NCBI GenBank assembly: GCA_021107695.1
Contig: JAIOSI010000182.1
Location: 1-5,192, forward strand
Origin: a bacterium
Lineage (GTDB): Bacteria > RBG-13-66-14
DNA length: 5,192 bases
Direction: 5' to 3'
Of this stretch, positions 1 through 5,192 are shown in pieces (positions within the stretch are counted from its first letter, which is position 1; every line of letters starts with the position of its first letter). The position numbers and the translations under genes are program-made. The notes under the pieces were generated by a model, which did not search any database, was not told the origin of the DNA, and worked only from the letters and a program-made list of their open reading frames with translations.

Positions 1-465
1 CGTGGACTGACCCAAAATGGGACACCACTGTCCCAAAATGATACAGTTGTCCTGAGTGGTGAACTGTCCGGTTCGGCGACGAGCTGGCTCGATGTCTCCG
101 CCAAGGCTGGCGTGGAGTACACCTACTGGCTTGAGGTTACGGAAGCCGACGGCACAGTCAGCCGCTTTGGTCCGAGTGAAGTAGTCGTTCAGGGAGCAGC
201 GAGCGAGCTGACTCTGAGTGATCCGTACCCCAACCCTGCAAGCGACGCTCTGACCATCAGCTACGAGTTAATTCAGGCTGAGGTCGTGGAGTTGAATATT
301 TACGATGTAGCTGGTCGCCTGGTCGAGACACTGGTTTCTGGCGAACAGACCGCCGGACGACATTCCGTAAGCTGGGATAGCTCAGTTGCCGCGACGGGAG
401 TTTACCTGCTCCGCCTTGAGGCAGCAGGCGAGGCAATTACCAGGAGAGCAGTGATCAGTCGATAG
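1..465 (+). CDS. C-terminal end of a T9SS-exported surface or secreted protein (5' partial)
   Basis: The frame is open from base 1 to a TAG at 463-465, giving 154 visible codons, so the start lies upstream of the window. Codons about 20-65 (GELSGSATSWLDV, then EYTYWLEVTEADGTVSRFGPSEV) look like the last strands of a fibronectin-III-like beta-sandwich, which often precedes a sorting domain. Codons about 69-154 form a T9SS type A sorting domain: YPNP, a central IYDVAGRLVETL, SGEQTAGRH, GVYLLRLE and a basic end, RRAVISR. This domain is recognised at the outer membrane after Sec export and is normally cleaved when the cargo is released or attached to surface lipopolysaccharide. It is 45 of 86 residues identical (hand alignment) to the sorting domain of the next gene. 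The catalytic or binding part is outside the window, so the cargo function is unknown. A 21-bp tandem duplication lies at its visible start. Confidence 0.9.
   Translation, partial: RGLTQNGTPLSQNDTVVLSGELSGSATSWLDVSAKAGVEYTYWLEVTEADGTVSRFGPSEVVVQGAASELTLSDPYPNPASDALTISYELIQAEVVELNIYDVAGRLVETLVSGEQTAGRHSVSWDSSVAATGVYLLRLEAAGEAITRRAVISR
7..48 (+). repeat. Two-copy 21-bp in-frame tandem repeat
   Basis: Bases 7-27 and 28-48 encode LTQNGTP and LSQNDTV. The first 18 bases of the two copies match at 15 positions, including an identical CCCAAAAT. Because the unit is seven codons, the duplication keeps the frame. More copies could lie upstream of the window. Confidence 0.55.
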
Positions 466-499
466 AGCGTTAGCATAACGCGAGCAGTTAATGTAGGGA

Positions 500-534
500 G
501 GGGATTGCCTCATCGGCAAAAATCCCCGCCGTTT
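500..534 (+). terminator. Terminator-like hairpin after the first gene
   Basis: GGGGATT-GCC (500-509) pairs with GGC (515-517) and AATCCCC (521-527) around a five-base loop, with an AAA bulge at 518-520. After two more C residues comes a weak T-rich tail (GTTTATT). An outer pairing of GCAGTTAAT (484-492) with ATTACTGC (535-542) is also possible. The site is 35 bp past the stop of the first gene and just before a promoter-like sequence, which is where an intrinsic terminator would be expected. The bulge and short U-tract make it imperfect. Confidence 0.4.
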
Positions 535-546
535 ATTACTGCTGCC

Positions 547-575
547 TTGAAGATGCTTTGTTTTTCGTCTATACT
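547..575 (+). promoter_or_regulatory. Sigma70-like promoter of the propeller protein gene
   Basis: TTGAAG (547-552) and TATACT (570-575) are separated by exactly 17 bases. They match the housekeeping consensus at four of six and five of six positions. Transcription would begin near 582, leaving a leader of about 45 nt with the ribosome binding site at 615-620. This suggests that the gene is transcribed separately from the upstream one and argues against any start codon before about 582. If the host uses the divergent Bacteroidota promoter (TAnnTTTG), this match could be chance. Confidence 0.45.
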
Positions 576-614
576 GTGGCGGGCAGGTTGTGTGGTACTT
601 CGTTTCTCCAGACT

Positions 615-620
615 AAGAGG
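615..620 (+). promoter_or_regulatory. Ribosome binding site that sets the start at 627
   Basis: AAGAGG lies six bases before the ATG at 627. The peptide from that ATG begins with a textbook signal peptide, whereas the longer frame from TTG at 558 adds 23 residues that spoil it and has no such site. This decides the start codon. Confidence 0.75.
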
Positions 621-626
621 ACGATT

Positions 627-2939
627 ATGCGGCGAATAAACCTTTTGATTCTGAGCCTCCTCTTCGTGGGGCTTTTTGTGAGCGGCTCCTTCGCGCAGAG
701 TGCCGAACAGACCGACTGGTCAGGCGGCGGTGGGATTCAGGGGCAGGTTACCGACTGGGGCGACCAGTGGTATCAGGGCGGTCAGATTGAGTGGTTCGGC
801 AAGCCCGGCGAGGTCTTTCTGGAGGGCAATGAGATTCCAATAGTAGAGTACAGTGTCGATTCAAGCGGGGCGATGTTTGCCCTGACCGCCGGTGGTGATA
901 TGGATGGCGATGGTGACGATGACATCGTTCTTTTTGATGACACCGCAGATGCTCTGTCCTGGTATGAAAATGTGAACGGCGACGGAACCAGCTGGACTAA
1001 CAACGGAATCTGGGCTGGCGTACCCCTGATGGATTTAATTGTCGCCGATATGGATGGGGTGAATGGTCTTGATGTTATTGGAATGCAAGGCACAAATTAC
1101 GTCCATATCTGGCTGAATAACGGTGGCGGAACCAGCTGGACACAGGTTGACATTAATGGTGGTTTTGCGGGAGGAAGAGACATCAAGGTCGGTGATATTG
1201 ACGACGATGGCGACCTGGACATCTTCGCTGCCAGCCAGCTTACCGATTGGTACGAGAACATTAACGGCGATGCCCTCTCCTGGGATATCACTGCCCACTA
1301 TGGCTTCGGCGACTGCATTGCCATTGATATGGCTGACTTTGACGGCGACAACGACCTTGATGTTGTTTGTCTCGAACAAACAAGCGGCACAGAAGTCCTG
1401 TGGCACGAGAACTTATCGGGAGATGGCATAAATTGGGATACTCACTTTGAAACAGTCATAGACGATACACTGCCCACAACCGAGGTTCTGGCTGCTGACA
1501 TGGACGGCGACGGCGATCCCGATGTGGTTGCTTGTGCCCAGGCTGGCTCTGGTCCTGATGATGTTTACTGGTGGGAGAATATTGACGCCTACAACGATAG
1601 CTGGGGAGCTGTCTCCTACATCAGCGCAACCGACATGGATGGTGTTCAAAGCCTGCGGGTGTTCGATCCCGATCTCGATGCCGATATGGATGTTGTCGCC
1701 GTGGGTTTTCACGTCAATGAGGTTGTCTGGTGGGAGAATGATGGGACTCCGAATCCAAGCTGGGCAGAGCATCCAATTGATGTCAACCTGACCAACGCCG
1801 TTTCTGTAGGCTTTGGCGACTTCACCCACTCCCAGCTTTTAGATGTCGTCGCCTGCCGCGGTCCGGAGCTTAACTGGTACGAGATCGTTGGCTACGCCCC
1901 CACTGGTTTCCTCGAAAGTTCGATCCTCGATGTTGGCATGACTGGTCATGACTGGGGCGTGATTGACTTTGACCTTTACCTGCCCGGTACCACATCTCTT
2001 GTCGTGGAGATTCGCTCAAGTAACGACTCCGCCAACATGGGCAGTTGGACCTCGGCGGATGATGGTCAGGACCTGAGCGACTACGTTACCGATGGCGAGC
2101 AGTACTTCCAGTACCAGCTATCCCTGATGACGACAAACCAACACGAGACCCCGATCTTCTACGACCTTACCATCAACTGGGCAAACCCCGACGCTCCGAC
2201 CTTCGACCCCAACCACGACTACCTCACCACGATGGCCTACAACCAGACAAACACCATCACCTGTGGTCTGCTCGGACAGGCTGCCGACGAAGTAACGCTG
2301 TACTACCTCCCCGGCGGGGACATGGGGAGCTGGAGTACGACTTCGATGACCGATGATGGCGGCGGACTTAGCTGGAGCTATGACCTGCCCTGGGATGACC
2401 GATTTGTCAGTGGGCTGGAGTACGGCTTCTATGCCGAGAACGCCGACGGCAGCAGCTGGTTCCCCGACGGAATGCCGAACAATAGCTATGCCATGAAGAT
2501 ATACACCTACTTCGGCGAGTACACCTTCCCCTTCTCCCTGCCAGTGGGAAGCGAGGTCAGCGATTACCGCCTGGTCAGCACTCCATTCTTCTTTATCGGA
2601 AGCGGCAACCCTGACTACCAGCTCGGCGATGAACTGGGCAGCTATGATCCGGCGAACTGGCGGCTTTTTGCCTGGAACAACAGCTCCGGCGACTACATGG
2701 AGTTCAATCCGGATACCGATAACTTCGACCTCCAGGCGGGCGATGCCTGGTGGATTATCACGAAGAACGGTCTCAGCGAGCTGACCCTGACCGAGGTGGA
2801 GAGCATCCTGACCGGATTGGACTTTGATATTGCGCTTGACGCGGGCTGGAACCTCATCGGCAGCCCCTACCTCTTCAACGTGAACTGGGCGGACTGCTAC
2901 ACCAATATCGATGACAACACCGAGGAGCCGTTGGAGTGA
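627..2939 (+). CDS. Secreted FG-GAP/VCBS seven-bladed beta-propeller protein, N-terminal 770 residues up to an in-frame TGA
   Basis: Residues 1-23 are a Sec signal peptide (MRR, a hydrophobic core LLILSLLFVGLFVSG, then SFA before QS). Residues about 80-420 hold seven FG-GAP/VCBS blades. Their aspartate loops begin at 91, 141, 190, 237, 291, 347 and 398, spaced 47-56 residues apart; most blades then have a W-x-E-N turn and an SW or NW ending. In this family the D-x-D-x-D-G loops bind calcium and the fold serves adhesion or ligand binding. Residues about 430-520 form a beta-sandwich (YFQYQLSL, then PIFYDLTINW), and 535-625 an Ig-like module. Residues 635-770 hold a module with LGSYDPANWRLFAW and GWNLIGSP, cut short by the TGA. 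No catalytic motif is visible, so a surface adhesin or structural role is an inference. The same frame stays open for another 333 codons to a T9SS sorting domain, so the intended product is almost certainly 627-3941. Confidence 0.85.
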   Translation: MRRINLLILSLLFVGLFVSGSFAQSAEQTDWSGGGGIQGQVTDWGDQWYQGGQIEWFGKPGEVFLEGNEIPIVEYSVDSSGAMFALTAGGDMDGDGDDDIVLFDDTADALSWYENVNGDGTSWTNNGIWAGVPLMDLIVADMDGVNGLDVIGMQGTNYVHIWLNNGGGTSWTQVDINGGFAGGRDIKVGDIDDDGDLDIFAASQLTDWYENINGDALSWDITAHYGFGDCIAIDMADFDGDNDLDVVCLEQTSGTEVLWHENLSGDGINWDTHFETVIDDTLPTTEVLAADMDGDGDPDVVACAQAGSGPDDVYWWENIDAYNDSWGAVSYISATDMDGVQSLRVFDPDLDADMDVVAVGFHVNEVVWWENDGTPNPSWAEHPIDVNLTNAVSVGFGDFTHSQLLDVVACRGPELNWYEIVGYAPTGFLESSILDVGMTGHDWGVIDFDLYLPGTTSLVVEIRSSNDSANMGSWTSADDGQDLSDYVTDGEQYFQYQLSLMTTNQHETPIFYDLTINWANPDAPTFDPNHDYLTTMAYNQTNTITCGLLGQAADEVTLYYLPGGDMGSWSTTSMTDDGGGLSWSYDLPWDDRFVSGLEYGFYAENADGSSWFPDGMPNNSYAMKIYTYFGEYTFPFSLPVGSEVSDYRLVSTPFFFIGSGNPDYQLGDELGSYDPANWRLFAWNNSSGDYMEFNPDTDNFDLQAGDAWWIITKNGLSELTLTEVESILTGLDFDIALDAGWNLIGSPYLFNVNWADCYTNIDDNTEEPLE
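2937..2939 (+). other. Lone in-frame TGA inside the propeller/T9SS protein
   Basis: Codon 771 reads TGA between EEPLE and LNGDYATVTEL. Frame and domain content are continuous on both sides, so this is a base substitution or recoding and not an indel. It falls inside a module whose second half (LNGDY, then GYWLWAD) normally follows the GWNLIGSP motif directly. A change from TGG (Trp) is the simplest origin; CGA or GGA are also one step away. The next base is C, and UGAC is a weak termination context in Escherichia coli. Terminating here removes the sorting domain. Confidence 0.85.
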
Positions 2940-3941
2940 CTAAACGGCGACTACGCCACGGTAACGGAGCTTGCCTCGAAGGTTGGCTACTGGCTCTGGG
3001 CTGATGAAGCCGATTCCCTCTACATCCCGGCGCAGGCCGTCGTTAGTTCATCAAGACAACCGAACCCTGCAACGCTGACAGTTTCACAGCCAGCGGGGAA
3101 GGTCGGCTCCGACTCACTTCCGGAGCTACGCCTGCCAGAGGTTGCTCTCTCAGCAGAGCCAACCACTCCGCTCAGCTCCAACCTGCTGAACGCAGCTGCC
3201 ACCACCACTGCTGGCTGGGGAGATTCCGAGAGCTGGCGACTCGCCTTCCAGCTAGAGAACGAGGTCGGTGGCGACAGTCTTCATCGCCTGGGGGTTGACC
3301 CGACGGCGGGGAGCTACGACGACTCCCTCGAACGCCACGATCCGCCCTCCCTTGCCGGGCGACCGAACCTCTACTTCAACCACAACGGCTGGCCCCACGG
3401 TGGTGGTCTCTACTCCACCGACCTCCGCGCGCCGTACAGTGAAGGCGCGACCTGGCAGTTCTACTGCGAGGCTGAAGCGTCGGCGACGCTCTCCTGGAAC
3501 ATGGAGAACGGCTGGACGACCGACTTCATCGCCGTGATGGAGACCCCGGCGGGACGGCGCGTTGACCTGCTGGCTACTGACTCGGTGAACCTCACCGCCG
3601 CAGAACTAGCCTCCGGGCTACCCTGTCAGGTCTTTGTGGGTACAAAGGACTACGTCGAGGGCGAGCTGACCGGCTCTCCCCACCTGAGCCTGGCACAGAG
3701 CTACCCCAACCCTGCCACCAACCTGACGCGGATTGAGTACGCCCTGCCCACCGCGGGTGAGGTCTCGCTGACGGTTTACGACCTTGCCGGACGACGGGTC
3801 GCCACACTGATTTCCGGTGAGCAGACCGCCGGTCGCCACACCGTCGGCTGGGAGGTCGCCGACATCCCGGCGGGGGTTTATCTCTACCGCCTGGAGACCA
3901 GCGAAGGCACGCTAACAAAGCGCGCGGTAATAACTCGATAG
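2940..3941 (+). CDS. C-terminal continuation of the same protein, with T9SS sorting domain (no start of its own)
   Basis: From the base after the TGA the frame is open for 333 codons and ends in TAG at 3939-3941. Numbered as one protein, residues 772-805 complete the interrupted beta module (GYWLWADEADSLYIPA). Residues about 810-865 are a low-complexity linker rich in Pro, Ser, Ala and Thr. Residues about 868-1010 are a beta-rich domain (SWRLAFQLENE, LGVDPTAGSYDD, LYFNHNGW, STDLRAP, GATWQFY, LSWNMENGW) of a type often found just before sorting domains in FCB proteins. Residues 1019-1104 are the T9SS type A sorting domain (YPNP, VYDLAGRRVATL, SGEQTAGRH, GVYLYRLE, KRAVITR). The first in-frame ATG is at 3501, inside the penultimate domain and without a convincing ribosome binding site, so an independent gene is unlikely. 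It is either made by readthrough of the TGA or is the dead 3' part of a pseudogene. Confidence 0.8.
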   Translation, partial: LNGDYATVTELASKVGYWLWADEADSLYIPAQAVVSSSRQPNPATLTVSQPAGKVGSDSLPELRLPEVALSAEPTTPLSSNLLNAAATTTAGWGDSESWRLAFQLENEVGGDSLHRLGVDPTAGSYDDSLERHDPPSLAGRPNLYFNHNGWPHGGGLYSTDLRAPYSEGATWQFYCEAEASATLSWNMENGWTTDFIAVMETPAGRRVDLLATDSVNLTAAELASGLPCQVFVGTKDYVEGELTGSPHLSLAQSYPNPATNLTRIEYALPTAGEVSLTVYDLAGRRVATLISGEQTAGRHTVGWEVADIPAGVYLYRLETSEGTLTKRAVITR

Positions 3942-3947
3942 GCAGCG

Positions 3948-3964
3948 GCAGCGCAGTGCGCTGC
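3948..3964. repeat. Short hairpin just after the T9SS gene
   Basis: GCAGCGC (3948-3954) and GCGCTGC (3958-3964) form a perfect 7-bp stem with an AGT loop, six bases after the TAG. No T-run follows, so it is not a standard intrinsic terminator. It could protect the 3' end of the mRNA. Confidence 0.45.
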
Positions 3965-3973
3965 ACCACAGGA

Positions 3974-3988
3974 CTGGGCTTCGCCCAG
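3974..3988. repeat. Short hairpin in the convergent spacer
   Basis: CTGGGC (3974-3979) and GCCCAG (3983-3988) pair perfectly around a TTC loop. No T-run follows. It sits ten bases from the previous hairpin, forming a tandem stem-loop pair downstream of the T9SS gene. Confidence 0.4.
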
Positions 3989-4045
3989 AACACCCTGAGA
4001 TCGCCCGCTCCCGCTGGTCGCTCACAGGTATGATTTTGACGATGC

Positions 4046-4071
4046 AGGGGTACGGCATGCCGTACCCTTTT
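4046..4071 (+). terminator. GCATGC-centred palindrome followed by TTTT; likely terminator of the T9SS gene
   Basis: Bases 4048-4067 are a perfect 20-base palindrome (GGGTACGGCA and its reverse complement). A G-T pair and an A-T pair can extend it, and it runs directly into TTTT at 4068-4071. On the + strand this is a GC-rich stem with a U-tract, about 105 bp after the TAG. It is also member A of a palindrome family seen at 4083-4106 and 5146-5169, so termination may be a secondary use of a dispersed repeat. Confidence 0.5.
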
Positions 4072-4082
4072 CGTATATGATA

Positions 4083-4106
4083 AAGGGCGCAGCACGCTGC
4101 GCCCCT
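4083..4106 (-). terminator. GC-rich palindrome; possible terminator of the WYL regulator gene
   Basis: GGGCGCAGC (4085-4093) pairs perfectly with GCTGCGCCC (4096-4104) around two bases. On the - strand the stem is followed by TTTATCAT, a modest U-tract, 33 bp past the regulator's stop. This is member B of the palindrome family; on the - strand it is preceded by TGTAGGG, as is member C. Confidence 0.45.
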
Positions 4107-4139
4107 ACAAAACATCAAAACCTCGTGAACATCGACCCC

Positions 4140-5126
4140 TTACACCTCGTTTGCCGACAACCCCCGCTGGTGCAGGCTTGCCAGCTGCTCTCGCAGGTGT
4201 TCCGGCTTGACGACCCGGACATCGCCGCCAAAACCCGCCACCCATGAAAGCAGACTCAGCGAAGGGACGACATCGAGAAACAGCTCAATCTCACCGTTGT
4301 CCCGGAGAGAGAACTGCTGGGACTCGTGAACCTTCAGGTTGGAGAGATAGTCCGCCATGCCGGGAGCAAAGCGCAGGACAACCTCCTCAGCATCGCCGAT
4401 CCACGGACCAAAGCTGTGGCTGACAAACTCCTGCTTATCAAAGTCTTCCGGCCAGAGAAGCTCCGCTTTGCTCGGCTTAACCCTGCGAATCCGATCGAGA
4501 CGGAAGCTCCGCCCCTCATTTCTTGTATAGCAAAACGCCAGCAGATAGACCTCGCCCCCGGCGTTCCAGAACCCCAGCGGAGCAACGGTGCGCTCCGTCA
4601 GTTCATCGTTCCACGCCGAGTAGTAGTGCAGATCGAGGAGGGCGCGGCGGTTAATCGCCGAGAAGATGACCTTGTACTCTTCCCCGCAGGCGGAGTAATC
4701 GCGGGCAATCGGCTCCTTGCCTATGTAAGCCTCGGTGATCGGCTGGCTCTGCTTTTCCAGAGGCTTCAGAACCTGCCGGGCTTTCCGGGTGAGCGACTGG
4801 TACGCCTCGCCGATGGGGGTATCTCGTAGCTCGCCCAGCTTATCTTCCGCCACGAGAAGGGCGAATGCCTCACCAGTGGTGAGTCGAAACGCCTTGAGAC
4901 CGTGGTGGTTAATTAGCAGCCGCCAGCGTTTTGTGCTGCCCTCAGCTTCGTCGTAGAGCGGAAAGCCCGCCGCTTCAATATCCCGGAGGTCGCGCTGGAT
5001 GGTGCGTACATCCACGTCGTGTTCATCGGCAAGCTCACGCAGGGTACTGCCCAGCTGAGTCGATTCCAGTTTGCGCAGAATCTTCCACTGCCGAACCATC
5101 TGAGAGTCTTTGGAGGTGTCGTTCAT
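4140..5126 (-). CDS. WYL-domain transcriptional regulator with N-terminal DeoR-type helix-turn-helix
   Basis: The 328-residue length is normal for this family of DNA-binding regulators. Residues about 12-70 form a winged helix: LRELADEHDVDVRTIQRDLRDIEAAGFPL is the HTH with its recognition helix, then a wing ending in KRWRLL. A helical linker (about 75-145) joins it to the WYL domain (about 150-215), an Sm-like fold that senses a ligand, often a nucleotide or nucleic acid. The signature reads VYL (193-195) in place of WYL, with the conserved FRLDRI (208-213) following. Residues about 245-325 are the WCX dimerisation extension. The ATG at 5126 has an AGGG nine bases upstream; Met10 is an alternative start with a weaker site. 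The gene ends in TAA. It converges on the T9SS gene, and no target operon is visible. WYL proteins variously control DNA repair, phage defence and metabolic genes, so the specific target is unknown. Confidence 0.92.
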   Translation of the reverse strand: MNDTSKDSQMVRQWKILRKLESTQLGSTLRELADEHDVDVRTIQRDLRDIEAAGFPLYDEAEGSTKRWRLLINHHGLKAFRLTTGEAFALLVAEDKLGELRDTPIGEAYQSLTRKARQVLKPLEKQSQPITEAYIGKEPIARDYSACGEEYKVIFSAINRRALLDLHYYSAWNDELTERTVAPLGFWNAGGEVYLLAFCYTRNEGRSFRLDRIRRVKPSKAELLWPEDFDKQEFVSHSFGPWIGDAEEVVLRFAPGMADYLSNLKVHESQQFSLRDNGEIELFLDVVPSLSLLSWVAGFGGDVRVVKPEHLREQLASLHQRGLSANEV

Positions 5127-5145
5127 GGGAAGTTACCCTGATTGT

Positions 5146-5169
5146 AGGGACACGACATGCCGTGTCCCT
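5146..5169. repeat. GCATGC-type palindrome upstream of the WYL gene
   Basis: AGGGACACG (5146-5154) pairs with CGTGTCCCT (5161-5169); over 24 bases only one pair mismatches (A5155 with C5160). It ends 20 bp before the regulator's start codon, so it overlaps the probable promoter or leader. It is member C of the family at 4046-4069 and 4083-4106. It could be an operator for autoregulation, a leader hairpin or simply a dispersed repeat. Confidence 0.6.
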
Positions 5170-5192
5170 GTTATTCTTCAGATAATGAGTAC

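Larger units (their letters stand above)
3942..4139. other. Convergent intergenic spacer
   Basis: This 198-bp gap lies between two genes that point at each other. It contains four inverted repeats and no convincing gene. The open frames crossing it on the - strand run into the antisense of the sorting domain and have no recognisable protein motifs. Confidence 0.7.

Noticed and set aside
558..626. Upstream TTG start for the large gene at 558
   Set aside because: It would put 23 extra residues before a clear signal peptide, lies upstream of the predicted transcription start, and has no ribosome binding site; the ATG at 627 has AAGAGG at six bases.
1035..1829. Antisense frames opposite the propeller repeats
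   Set aside because: They arise because the repeated Asp and Gly codons lack stops when read in reverse; they carry no independent motifs.
2937..2985. Selenocysteine insertion at the TGA
   Set aside because: The only nearby stem (GGCG with CGCC, 2945-2956) is 4 bp, too close to the TGA, and lacks a GU-type apical loop as in bacterial SECIS elements. A structural beta module has no use for a redox residue.
627..3941. UGA reassigned to Trp or Gly in the whole genome
   Set aside because: Only one TGA is seen against about 50 TGG codons in the three genes; a reassigned genome would normally show more. It is not fully excluded, because no gene here ends in TGA.
3501..3941. A separate small gene starting at ATG 3501
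   Set aside because: The ATG lies inside a beta-rich domain whose frame is open for the preceding 187 codons, with no good ribosome binding site and no signal peptide, which a T9SS cargo needs.
3592..4095. 167-codon open frame on the - strand across the sorting domain and spacer
   Set aside because: Its composition, rich in Arg, Pro and Ser, is typical of antisense GC-rich sequence, and it covers a well-supported sorting domain and the spacer hairpins.
4326..4829. 167-codon open frame on the + strand opposite the WYL gene
   Set aside because: It is antisense to a clear WYL-family protein, and its translation shows no domain, signal peptide or ribosome binding site.
5141..5146. TACAAT on the - strand as a -10 box for the WYL gene
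   Set aside because: No acceptable -35 lies at 16-18 bp, and the resulting transcript would begin inside or after the ribosome binding site.

Overview
This window looks like part of a chromosome from a Gram-negative bacterium of the FCB superphylum (Bacteroidota and relatives, including the many uncultivated candidate phyla). The main evidence is two consecutive genes whose products end in a type IX secretion system (T9SS) type A C-terminal sorting domain, with the YPNP start, the YD-[VL]-AGR core and the GVYL-x-RLE end. Base composition is moderately GC-rich. The large gene has a good Shine-Dalgarno sequence, which fits a deep-branching FCB lineage slightly better than a typical Bacteroidota genome. 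The phylum cannot be fixed from this sequence.

Layout: (1) 1-465, + strand: the 3' end of a T9SS-exported protein whose start lies outside the window. (2) 466-626: spacer with a terminator-like hairpin, a sigma70-like promoter and a ribosome binding site. (3) 627-3941, + strand: one long reading frame of 1,105 codons for a secreted multidomain surface protein. It contains a signal peptide, a seven-bladed FG-GAP/VCBS calcium-type beta-propeller, several beta-sandwich modules and a T9SS sorting domain. It is interrupted once, at codon 771, by an in-frame TGA. (4) 3942-4139: convergent spacer packed with four hairpins. (5) 4140-5126, - strand: a complete WYL-domain transcriptional regulator. (6) 5127-5192: its upstream region, holding another palindrome of the same family as two of those in (4).

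The two sorting-domain proteins are cargo of the same export route: Sec takes them to the periplasm, and T9SS moves them across the outer membrane and usually anchors them to the surface. The WYL regulator is convergent and nothing shows that it controls them. The two most notable points are the lone TGA, which separates the propeller from the sorting domain of an otherwise intact protein, and a three-member family of palindromes with compensatory base changes that brackets the regulator gene. I found no transposase, CRISPR array, tRNA or rRNA, and no convincing new defence or metabolic system.
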